NCBI RefSeq assembly: GCF_001466305.1
Contig: NZ_JWID01000017.1
Coordinates: forward strand, 1-39,148
DNA length: 39,148 bases
Reading direction: 5' to 3'
DNA from: Defluviitalea phaphyphila
GTDB lineage: Bacteria; Bacillota; Clostridia; Lachnospirales; Defluviitaleaceae
Shown one piece after another: positions 32,410-39,148 of the stretch (positions are counted from its first letter, which is position 1; every line of letters begins with the position of its first letter). A program made the position numbers and the translations under genes. A model generated the notes under the pieces. It worked only from the letters and a program-made list of their open reading frames with translations. It was not told where the DNA came from and made no database searches.

Positions 32410-32877
32410 ATGGAAGATTGCTCTGAAAATAAACAGATTATAAGAGAAACAATCCGTCAAATAATAGATTTTAAAATAAAACACAGAAAAATTATGCAGC
32501 ATTATTTGCAAAAAACAGGAGTTTATCATTCTCAACATCGCTTGTTAATGGAAATTGCTCGTAATAAATATGCTTCTCAAAAAGACCTTGCTAAATTAAT
32601 GGGAGTATCAACAGCAACCATAGCTGTATCTCTAAAAAAACTTCAAAAAAATGGATATATAAATAAATTAATAGATAAGAATGATAATAGATTAAATAAT
32701 ATTACTATTACCAAAAAAGGTAATGAAATTGTAAAACAGAGCAAACAAATCGTTGACTCAATAGATGAAAAGCTATTTTCTGGTTTTAAAAAAGAAGATA
32801 TATATACCCTATTTACATTATTTCAAAAACTAAATGCTAATCTCGATATGATAGAAGATGAAATAGATGATAAATAA
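32410..32877 (+). CDS. MarR-family transcriptional regulator
   Basis: A 155-aa winged-helix regulator, probably the repressor of its own operon and of the two exporter genes after it. The dimerisation helices flank a DNA-binding core: SQKDLAKLMGVSTATIAVSLKKLQKNGYINKL (56-87, with recognition helix near 66-80) and the wing DKNDNRLNNI (89-98), which has the family's D-x-R arrangement. A GGGGGTG SD precedes the ATG. The first exporter gene starts 15 bases after its stop. The ligand is unknown, but loss of binding when a toxic compound is present is the usual mode. Confidence 0.92.
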   Translation: MEDCSENKQIIRETIRQIIDFKIKHRKIMQHYLQKTGVYHSQHRLLMEIARNKYASQKDLAKLMGVSTATIAVSLKKLQKNGYINKLIDKNDNRLNNITITKKGNEIVKQSKQIVDSIDEKLFSGFKKEDIYTLFTLFQKLNANLDMIEDEIDDK

Positions 32878-32892
32878 TAAAGGAGAATTTCT

Positions 32893-34629
32893 ATGAAACA
32901 ATATCTAAAATACGCTAAACCTTATTTGCACGCCTTTATAATAGGACCAATCCTTATAATTATTGAAAGCATAGGCGAAGTAATCATGCCTCTTTTATTA
33001 AGCCACATCATAGATTATGGCGTAAATTATAATAAAAGCGTTTCTTATATAATCCTTGTAGGTATTGCAATGGTATTTACGGCAATATGTATGTTAGCAG
33101 GAGGGGTTGGCGGTGCTTATTTTGCTATCAAGGCCTCCTCAGGATTTGCAAATGACTTAAGAAAAGATTTATTTAAAAAAATACAAAACTTCTCTTTTTC
33201 TAATATTGACCAATACAGCACAGGATCCCTAATTACAAGATTAACTAATGATGTCACTATGATTCAAAATATGCTTCAGATGATGTTAAGAATGGCACTA
33301 AGAGCACCAAGTATGTTTATAGGTGCAATTATCATGGCATTTATATTAAATTGGAAATTAGCATTAGTTATAATGACTATAATTCCTTTTTTAGTACTTG
33401 CCATATATTTAATCATTAAAATAGGATTCCCACGATTTACAGCTATGCAAAAAAAATTAGACGCACTTAATACTGTTACTCAAGAAAATCTTACTAATAT
33501 AAGAGTTGTAAAATCTTTTGTCAGAGAAAAATATGAAGAAAGTAAATTTAAAAAAGCAAATATAGAATTAAAAGACAAAACATTACATGCAATGAAAGTA
33601 GTTATATTTACCCTACCAGTTATTACATTAGCAATGAATATTACAACCTTAGCTGTTGTATGGTTTGGAGGTAGGCAGGTTATTATAGGCAGTATGACAG
33701 CTGGAGTTTTAACTGCTTTTGTAAACTATGTTGTTAGAATTTTAATGGCATTAATGATGATGTCAATGGTTATCTTAAACAGTTCTAGAGCCTTAGCTTC
33801 CCTAAAACGTATTAATGAAGTATTCAACACAGAAATCGACCTATCTGATAAAACTGCTTCTAGAAAAGATAAAATAATACAACAAGGAAAAGTTGAATTT
33901 AAAAATGTTTACTTTAAATATTACAAAAACAATAAAAAATGGGTTCTTGAAAATATTAATCTAGTAATAAATCCTGGAGAAGTAGTGGGTATTATAGGTT
34001 CAACAGGAAGTGGAAAGTCAAGTCTTATACAGCTAATACCACGATTATATGATGTAGATAAGGGAGAAGTTCTAGTTGATGATATAAATGTAAAAGAATA
34101 CTCTCTAAAAAATCTTCGTGATGGAGTTGGTATAGTACTTCAAAAAAATGTTTTATTCTCAGGAACAATTAAAGAAAACATCAAATGGGGTAATGAAAAT
34201 GCTGATGACAATACGGTATATAAATTTGCAGAATATGCTCAAGCCCATGGATTTGTCTCTTCCTTTAAACATGGATATGAAACAGAACTTGGACAGGGCG
34301 GTGTAAATGTTTCCGGCGGTCAAAAACAAAGATTAAGTATAGCTAGAACAATTTTAAAAAGACCCAAAATTCTTATCCTAGACGACAGCACCAGTGCAGT
34401 TGACACAGCAACTGAAAGAAAAATAAGAGAAAATTTAAGAACTGAATTAAAAGATATGACAAAAATTATTATTGCCCAAAGAATTTCATCTGTAATCGAT
34501 GCAGATAAAATTGTAGTAATAGATGATGGAAAAATTGTAGGATTAGGTAAACATTCAGAACTTATAAACAGTTGTGAAACTTATAAAGAAATATACTATT
34601 CACAGATGGACAAGGAGGTTACTGCATAA
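32893..34629 (+). CDS. Heterodimeric ABC exporter subunit with degenerate ATP site
   Basis: A 578-aa half-transporter with an N-terminal six-helix membrane domain (about 15-300) and a C-terminal ATPase. Walker A GSTGSGKS (369-376) and signature VSGGQ (473-477) are intact. The Walker B glutamate is replaced by Asp (ILILDDST, Asp498) and the switch His by Gln (IIIAQR, Gln529). This is the usual degenerate half of heterodimeric multidrug exporters (BmrC/EfrC/TM287 type). The next gene encodes the consensus half. An AAAGGAG SD is present and the stop overlaps the next start by one base. Confidence 0.92.
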   Translation: MKQYLKYAKPYLHAFIIGPILIIIESIGEVIMPLLLSHIIDYGVNYNKSVSYIILVGIAMVFTAICMLAGGVGGAYFAIKASSGFANDLRKDLFKKIQNFSFSNIDQYSTGSLITRLTNDVTMIQNMLQMMLRMALRAPSMFIGAIIMAFILNWKLALVIMTIIPFLVLAIYLIIKIGFPRFTAMQKKLDALNTVTQENLTNIRVVKSFVREKYEESKFKKANIELKDKTLHAMKVVIFTLPVITLAMNITTLAVVWFGGRQVIIGSMTAGVLTAFVNYVVRILMALMMMSMVILNSSRALASLKRINEVFNTEIDLSDKTASRKDKIIQQGKVEFKNVYFKYYKNNKKWVLENINLVINPGEVVGIIGSTGSGKSSLIQLIPRLYDVDKGEVLVDDINVKEYSLKNLRDGVGIVLQKNVLFSGTIKENIKWGNENADDNTVYKFAEYAQAHGFVSSFKHGYETELGQGGVNVSGGQKQRLSIARTILKRPKILILDDSTSAVDTATERKIRENLRTELKDMTKIIIAQRISSVIDADKIVVIDDGKIVGLGKHSELINSCETYKEIYYSQMDKEVTA

Positions 34630-36563
34630 TGAGCTCTATTAGCGAAGAAAGAAAAAAAGTATTACTACGCAGATATGGTAATCAAAATATAAATTCAGCA
34701 AAAAACAAAACAGCCGAAATACTAAGACCAAGAGGCATGGGTCCTGGTCCTAGAGGACCTAAAGCTATGCAAAGTGGAAAACCTAAAAATGTATATGCAG
34801 TAATCCGCAGACTACTTAGTTATATTGGAAAAGATAAAATAAAAATTCCTTTTGTTTTTATATGTGTAATACTAAGTTCTTTAGCTGCCTTAGGGGGAAG
34901 CTATCTTTTACGCCCTATTATAAACAACCTAGTGTATGAAGGGAAAACTGCAGAAGAAAAATTAATAAGTCTTATACTAGGACTACTCACTATGGCAGGA
35001 ATCTACCTTGTCGGTGTATTATGCACTTATCTTCAACAGCGAATAATGGTTAAAATATCCCAAAATTCACTAGTTAATATTAGAAAAGAATTATTTAGTA
35101 AAATCCAAAAACTTCCCATAAAATTTCATGATACCCATACCCATGGAGAAATCATGAGCCGTTTTACCAATGACCTTGATTCCGTAGGACAAATGCTCAA
35201 TAACTCATTACCACAGATATTTTCTGGTATTATGACTCTTATTGGTACAGTAATCTTAATGTTTGTAACCAATTGGATTTTAGCCCTTGTACTAATTTTA
35301 ACAATCCCCATTTTAATTTATGCTGGCAGCACTATAGGTAAAAAAAGTAGAAAATATTATAAAGAACAGCAACAAGCCTTAGGAGCAGTTAATGGATATA
35401 TCGAAGAAAATATTTCAGGGTTAAAAGTAGTTAAAGTATTTTGTCATGAAGAAACTGCAGTAGAAGAATTCTCCTTTTTAAGCGACTTTTTACGCAGTAA
35501 ACAGCTTAAAGCTCAATTTTTTGGTGGTATAATGGGTCCTGTTATGGGAAACTTAAGCCAAATAATTTATGCATTAATTGCCACTGTGGGCGGAATTTTA
35601 TGCTTAGTAGCAAATTTTGATATAGGTGGTCTTGCAATATTTACTAATTACGCAAGACAATTTGCAAGACCTATAAGCGAATTATCCATGCAAATGAATA
35701 CCATTTTTGCAGCATTAGCAGGAGCAGAAAGAGTATTTGAAATAATAGATGAACAATCTGAAAGAAAAGATCCAAATAATGCAGTAGAAATTTGTGCAAA
35801 AACAAATATCAAAAAAGAAGCTAAACTAGTAAAAGGTGAAGTAGTACTTAAAAATGTAACCTTTGGTTATACTTCCGATAGCATAGTCCTAAAAAATATA
35901 AATGTAGTAGCTAAGCCGGGACAAAAAATTGCTTTTGTAGGTTCTACTGGTGCAGGTAAAACAACCATAACTAACTTAATTAATAGATTTTATGAAATAC
36001 AAAAAGGTGAAATACTAATTGATGGTATCAATATCAAAAACATAAAAAAAGATTCCTTAAGAAGTAATATTGCCATGGTATTACAAGATACCCATCTCTT
36101 TTCTGGAACTGTAAAAGAAAATATTCGTTATGGACGTCTTGACGCAACAGATGAAGAAGTAATAGAAGCAGCTAAAATAGCAAATGCTCATTCTTTTATA
36201 GAAAGACTACCTAATGGATATGATACAGTATTAGAAGGAGATGGAGCAAATCTTAGTCAAGGACAGCGTCAGCTTTTAAATATTGCAAGAGCTGCTATCT
36301 CTAAAGCTCCTATTCTAATATTAGATGAAGCCACTAGCTCAGTTGATACTAGAACAGAAAAACATATCCAAGAAGGACTAGAAAAACTAATGCAAGACAG
36401 GACTACATTTGTAATCGCCCATAGATTATCCACTGTACGAAACTCTGATTTAATAATAGTACTAGAACAAGGCGAAATCATAGAACAAGGAAATCATAAA
36501 GAACTTCTTGATATGAAAGGCAGATATTATCAACTATATACAGGTGCTGTTGAACTAGACTAA
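34629..36563 (+). CDS. Heterodimeric ABC exporter subunit with consensus ATP site
   Basis: A 644-aa half-transporter. A Gly/Pro-rich cytosolic N-terminus (about 33-50, RPRGMGPGPRGPKAM) precedes the membrane domain (about 70-365). The ATPase domain has Walker A GSTGAGKT (438-445), signature LSQGQ (542-546), Walker B ILILDEATS with catalytic Glu567, and switch His598 (VIAHRLS). It should pair with the preceding subunit and supply the catalytic glutamate and histidine of the working site. The start overlaps the previous stop as TAATG. The substrate is unknown; drugs or lipids are usual. Confidence 0.93.
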   Translation: MSSISEERKKVLLRRYGNQNINSAKNKTAEILRPRGMGPGPRGPKAMQSGKPKNVYAVIRRLLSYIGKDKIKIPFVFICVILSSLAALGGSYLLRPIINNLVYEGKTAEEKLISLILGLLTMAGIYLVGVLCTYLQQRIMVKISQNSLVNIRKELFSKIQKLPIKFHDTHTHGEIMSRFTNDLDSVGQMLNNSLPQIFSGIMTLIGTVILMFVTNWILALVLILTIPILIYAGSTIGKKSRKYYKEQQQALGAVNGYIEENISGLKVVKVFCHEETAVEEFSFLSDFLRSKQLKAQFFGGIMGPVMGNLSQIIYALIATVGGILCLVANFDIGGLAIFTNYARQFARPISELSMQMNTIFAALAGAERVFEIIDEQSERKDPNNAVEICAKTNIKKEAKLVKGEVVLKNVTFGYTSDSIVLKNINVVAKPGQKIAFVGSTGAGKTTITNLINRFYEIQKGEILIDGINIKNIKKDSLRSNIAMVLQDTHLFSGTVKENIRYGRLDATDEEVIEAAKIANAHSFIERLPNGYDTVLEGDGANLSQGQRQLLNIARAAISKAPILILDEATSSVDTRTEKHIQEGLEKLMQDRTTFVIAHRLSTVRNSDLIIVLEQGEIIEQGNHKELLDMKGRYYQLYTGAVELD

Positions 36564-36571
36564 AAAATATA

Positions 36572-36650
36572 AATGCACTTATGAAATAAATTTTCTCAAA
36601 TATTATCCACATTACAAAATGTAAAGAGAAAATTTGTTCACAAGTGCATT
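36572..36650. terminator. Long hairpin between exporter and NUDIX genes
   Basis: Arms of about 25 bases (36572-36597 with 36626-36650) pair with only one or two mismatches; the 28-base loop contains a perfect DnaA box, TTATCCACA (36603-36611). On the minus strand TATATTTTTTAG follows the stem, so it can terminate the NUDIX gene, and it overlaps that stop. The stem is much longer than a normal terminator and may derive from a small mobile repeat. Confidence 0.6.
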
Positions 36651-37167
36651 ACTTTTCCCACATTTCTATTAATTTTGAAATCACATCTGTTTCCCTTCTA
36701 ACCCAAGAATTGATATCCTTATTATTCTTTAAGCACTGTAAATTGTTTTCTAAGGCATCCTCTAATGCTATAAATATTGGTTGAAACTCTTGCTCAGCCT
36801 CATATGTATCAAGTTTTTGTTTAACTACTTCTTTATAATCTAAATCACATAATATATAAATAGATTCCATTTCAAAAATGGTTTCAGGTTCATATTGGTC
36901 AAGTCTCCTTTCAAAAACTTTACCTAAAACCTTCCCTATGAACTTTAACTTAAAGCCTGTTTCCTCCTCTATTTCTCTTTTTAAAGCCTGTTCTATAGAC
37001 TCATTTTTCTTAATCCCACCACCTGGGAATTTATAATCTCCCTTGTTTGTGTTAATTAATAATATCTTTCCATCCTTTTTAATAATCCCTTTTACCGCTA
37101 TACGCCTTGTGATTTTAAAATTAGAATCAAAATTATCTTCATCAGATATATAAGTAATTGAAAACAT
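36649..37167 (-). CDS. NUDIX hydrolase
   Basis: A 172-aa hydrolase of nucleoside diphosphate-linked substrates. The NUDIX box is complete: GGIKKNESIEQALKREIEEETGF (GX5EX7REUXEEXGU). Preceding strands (VKGIIKKDGKILLINTNKGDYKFPGGG) match the usual fold. The C-terminal half (about 100-172) is acidic and carries VKQKLDTYEAEQEF. The substrate cannot be told; the pattern resembles MutT-like or ADP-sugar enzymes in general. A GAGGAGAAG SD precedes the ATG. It stands alone between the hairpin at 36572 and a gene-free stretch (37168-37423) in which I see nothing definite. Confidence 0.88.
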   Translation of the reverse strand: MFSITYISDEDNFDSNFKITRRIAVKGIIKKDGKILLINTNKGDYKFPGGGIKKNESIEQALKREIEEETGFKLKFIGKVLGKVFERRLDQYEPETIFEMESIYILCDLDYKEVVKQKLDTYEAEQEFQPIFIALEDALENNLQCLKNNKDINSWVRRETDVISKLIEMWEK

Positions 37168-37423
37168 TTTTAATTCTTCTCCTCTATTCCTATGAAAAAA
37201 TTATATTAATTAAAAAATATTAGGTTTTTCAGAACTATTTTTTAATTTTAAAATATTTTAAACATAAATTATGTTATTCGTCAATATAGTAAAAGCTATC
37301 ATATATTTATTTATAAATTTTATAATTCAAAGTTATAATATTAATTAAACTACTATAAACTTTAATTTTTAAGTATAATATTATGATATTTTATTTTTAT
37401 TATTATAAAATTTACATTTAAAA

Positions 37424-37449
37424 AACTGAGCCAGTAATTCTGCTCAGTT
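37424..37449 (-). terminator. Terminator of the broken gene at 37459
   Basis: On the minus strand AACTGAGC (37449-37442) pairs with GCTCAGTT (37431-37424), followed by TTTTTT. It sits directly after the stop of the pseudogene, which supports that a real gene once ended here. Confidence 0.8.
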
Positions 37450-37458
37450 ATATCTTTA

Positions 37459-37777
37459 TTAAACTATCTCATCTCCTAAAATCCCTACAAACTGCCTATC
37501 TAATACAAATCTATTTTTATTCCATTTTAAAATATTTTGAATAAATCCTAGGAAATCTGCATTATATCTTCCCGCTATCCTTTGAAAAGATAATAATTCA
37601 TATACCCTATCAGCATCAAAATCTACGGGATATAATCCACTTAAGGGATTTACAAATTAAGTTATTCCTCCACTTCCTCCTGAAGTAATACTAATCAAAA
37701 TATCATATACTCCATTCCCTATCAGCTATTCTATCTCCTGTCACATCTCCTCTTATAAAAGAAACAACTTTCTTCAT
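37459..37777 (-). pseudogene. Broken gene, function not recognised
   Basis: On the minus strand an ATG (37777) with an AGGAGATG-type SD starts MKKVVSFIRGDVTGDRIADREWSI, then stops. In a shifted frame the reading continues as VYDILISITSGGSGGIT, an in-frame TAA, then VNPLSGLYPVDFDADRVYELL and LGFIQNILKWNKNRFVLDRQFVGILGDEIV to a stop at 37459, next to a terminator. The regular codon use after the shift implies a former gene of about 106 codons with one frameshift and one nonsense codon. I do not recognise the family. Its position at the leader-distal end of the CRISPR array is notable. Confidence 0.6.
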
Positions 37778-37803
37778 CCTCGCATCTCCTATAATCAGTG
37801 GTT

Positions 37804-37820
37804 GTGAATATTATATTCAC
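37804..37820. repeat. 17-bp perfect palindrome beside CRISPR array
   Basis: GTGAATAT and ATATTCAC flank one base. It lies 27 bases upstream (minus strand) of the broken gene start and 32 bases from the last CRISPR repeat, and contains a TATAAT on the minus strand. It is probably the operator or promoter of the former gene. Confidence 0.5.
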
Positions 37821-37851
37821 TTTATTTAAAAATCGTTCTATAGAGGATGTA

Positions 37852-38420
37852 TCTTCAATTCCTTATAGGTAGGCTAGAAACTTTAGGGTTTGATATTCAT
37901 GTGATTAAAGCATTACTTAAGTTTCAATTCCTCATAGGTAGGCTAGAAACGCGGAAAATGCAAGAAATAGAAATGATATGATATATATATTTCAATTCCT
38001 CATAGGTAGGCTAGAAACCAAGTTACTCTATCGATTTATCTGAATTTGGCGGGAATTTCAATTCCTCATAGGTAGGCTAGAAACCTTTTCTTATGTCCCC
38101 GGTGAAGATTTAGAGGATATATTTCAATTCCTCATAGGTAGGCTAGAAACTGGCAAATTATCGAAAAAAATAATAACGATTTAATTGTATTTCAATTCCT
38201 CATAGGTAGGCTAGAAACTGGGGAATATAAAGGCAGTGCGTTGCCTACAACAATTATATTTCAATTCCTCATAGGTAGGCTAGAAACAAAGTCGACTTAT
38301 TTTTTTATGATAGGATTGCCTACATTTCAATTCCTCATAGGTAGGCTAGAAACCTTATTCCTAGGATTGTCTACAAATTCTTTTAGTAGGATTTCAATTC
38401 CTCATAGGTAGGCTAGAAAC
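37852..38420 (-). CRISPR. CRISPR array, 9 repeats and 8 spacers, type I-B-like repeat
   Basis: A 30-base repeat, on the plus strand ATTTCAATTCC to GGCTAGAAAC, starts at 37852, 37921, 37989, 38055, 38121, 38189, 38258, 38324 and 38391. The spacers are 39, 38, 36, 36, 38, 39, 36 and 37 bases. Seven copies are identical; the second differs at its first base and the copy at 37852 has three changes. Read on the minus strand the repeat ends ATTGAAAT, the 8-base 5' handle typical of type I-B crRNAs, so transcription is leftward. The decayed copy then lies at the leader-distal end, as expected. No cas gene is in the window, so function depends on genes elsewhere. No spacer matches the window by eye. 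Confidence 0.95.
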
Positions 38421-38542
38421 CCATTGGGTTGCTGTATTTATCGCTACTTTATATTTTCTACGTCTTTTTAAAAATTCCTTCTTTTTTTATGTATTTTTTT
38501 ATAAAATGCTTATTTTTCGGGGGTTGTGGGCTAAATTAAATT
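38421..38542 (-). promoter_or_regulatory. Presumed CRISPR leader
   Basis: About 120 AT-rich bases between the last intact repeat and the strong hairpin at 38543, with no gene. This is the expected position of the leader given the direction inferred from the repeat. T-rich blocks (38464-38516) and GGGGG (38519-38523) stand out. No clear -35/-10 pair was found. Confidence 0.5.
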
Positions 38543-38591
38543 GTCGTCGATCCCCCGGGGTTTTTCCCTACTGGAGGTCGACGACTTTTTT
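38543..38591. other. Strong nested GC-rich hairpin beside CRISPR array
   Basis: GTCGTCGA (38543-38550) pairs perfectly with TCGACGAC (38578-38585). Read on the minus strand, CCTCC pairs with GGGGG inside this stem, and GGG-AAAAA-CCC forms an inner stem. On the plus strand six T follow, so it can be an intrinsic terminator. It is by far the most GC-rich stretch of the neighbourhood. I have an impression that similar GTCGTCGA elements occur in other CRISPR leaders, but cannot confirm it. Confidence 0.65.
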
Positions 38592-38595
38592 AGTT

Positions 38596-38979
38596 TTATA
38601 AATCCATCTTTATTCCATTATTTTTAAGTCAGTTTTTTCTATCTCTATAACCTATATTATGAATACTACAAACGTCCTCTAATGTTATAAATAAAATTTA
38701 TTTTTTTATTTATTTAAGAACATAGGGAGAATATTTAAAAGCGTTCTATTCCCTAGAGATCCTTCCATAAATGGAATAGGTGTTTCTACATCTAATAGTT
38801 TAATTGCTATTATAATATTTGATTTATCTAAGCGTTAGCCCCATCAAACATGCAGCTTTTTAAAATTCTATTAGGTAAAACATTTGTATCCACAAGAAAT
38901 TTATAGTTTGTTTTTTTAAATCTATTTCTTTTTTATTATTAAACGATTTAAAATTACTTAAAATTATTTTTGATAACAT
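38596..38979 (-). pseudogene. Remnant of AAA-family ATPase gene
   Basis: On the minus strand an ATG (38979) with a GGATG SD starts MLSKIILSNFKSFNNKKEIDL, the usual N-terminus of SMC/RecF-like AAA ATPases of the AAA_15/RloA kind. After a frameshift come TNYKFLVDTNVLPNRILKSCMFDGANA and, after another shift, KSNIIIAIKLL, which together are a split Walker A (GANA-x-GKSNII). Then ETPIPFMEGSLGNRTLLNILPMFLNK ends at 38706. A further piece, TLEDVCSIHNIGYRDRKN to KMDL, ends near 38596. Normal members are about 400 aa, so much of the middle is gone. Such genes often serve phage defence; here it is dead. Confidence 0.65.
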
Positions 38980-39148
38980 ACATATCATCCTTTTAATTAA
39001 ATTATACCATTATTTAGAATTAATTCATTCTATTTAGTATAGCCAATCAAAATTTTTTCATTATCAATTGTGCAAATTAAATTAATATACATATAACATT
39101 AATCTATTTTTCTATATATATTAATATTGCGATTTATTGGTTTTATTG
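38980..39148. other. Gene-free end of window
   Basis: AT-rich sequence without a frame carrying an SD. On the minus strand an extended -10, TGGTATAAT, ends about 20 bases before the remnant ATPase start and is probably its old promoter. Confidence 0.45.

Noticed and set aside
36603-36611. DnaA box as evidence of a replication origin
   Set aside because: It is single, with no box cluster, no dnaA/dnaN genes and no AT-rich unwinding element pattern beyond the general base composition.
37852-38420. Rightward transcription of the CRISPR array, with 38543-38591 as its terminator
   Set aside because: The repeat's ATTGAAAT end and the decayed copy at 37852 both point to leftward transcription; the plus-strand T-run at the hairpin leaves some doubt.

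Overview
This AT-rich window (roughly a quarter to 30% G+C by eye) comes from a motile, spore-forming, low-GC Gram-positive bacterium of the clostridial type. Flagellin, FliS and FapA indicate motility, and a BofA-family protein indicates sporulation. An S-box (SAM-I) riboswitch sits ahead of metNIQ, and there is a CRISPR array with a type I-B-like repeat. I cannot place it to genus. Many starts are TTG behind strong Shine-Dalgarno (SD) sequences.

Layout. 1-3130: a 45-aa membrane peptide, pncB, a lipoprotein and plsC. 3130-5832: metN-metI-metQ under a SAM riboswitch with its own consensus promoter. 5839-9614: a minus-strand run of CvpA-family, DUF5711-like beta-propeller, YkvI-family, BofA and YaaL/DUF2508 genes. 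9651-17109: a minus-strand motility block, with fapA, then a 1068-aa protein with a FliK-like tail, a new 52-codon ORF, flagellin and fliS. 17127-17944: a single-domain tyrosine recombinase gene enclosed by a perfect 21-bp inverted repeat. 18054-19873: DsrE-like protein, an unknown protein and a CBS-GGDEF diguanylate cyclase. 19901-21549: a TSCPD protein and a phosphodiesterase-like protein. 21713-24838: a polar amino-acid ABC transporter with a structured leader. 25011-27186: a secreted GH16 glucanase and a tiny ORF. 27239-31967: an HscC-type Hsp70 paired with a J-domain protein carrying a very long TPR array. 32304-36563: a MarR regulator and a heterodimeric ABC exporter. 36649-37167: a NUDIX hydrolase. 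37424-39148: an eroded region with a 9-repeat CRISPR array, a strong nested hairpin and two broken genes. No cas gene is visible.

Most interesting element. The recombinase cassette lies between the flagellar block (fapA, leftward) and the cyclic-di-GMP block (leftward, upstream). The recombinase has only the catalytic domain, as FimB/FimE do. Its gene and promoter lie inside the inverted repeats, so recombination between them would flip gene and promoter together and aim a strong promoter at fapA. This is a candidate self-inverting switch linking motility and c-di-GMP; the inversion itself is inference. Other points worth checking are the HscC/J-TPR pair whose J domain lacks the HPD histidine, leader structures ahead of the amino-acid transporter and the DsrE operon, and the nested hairpin beside the CRISPR array.

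No rRNA, tRNA, insertion sequence or intact transposase was recognised.
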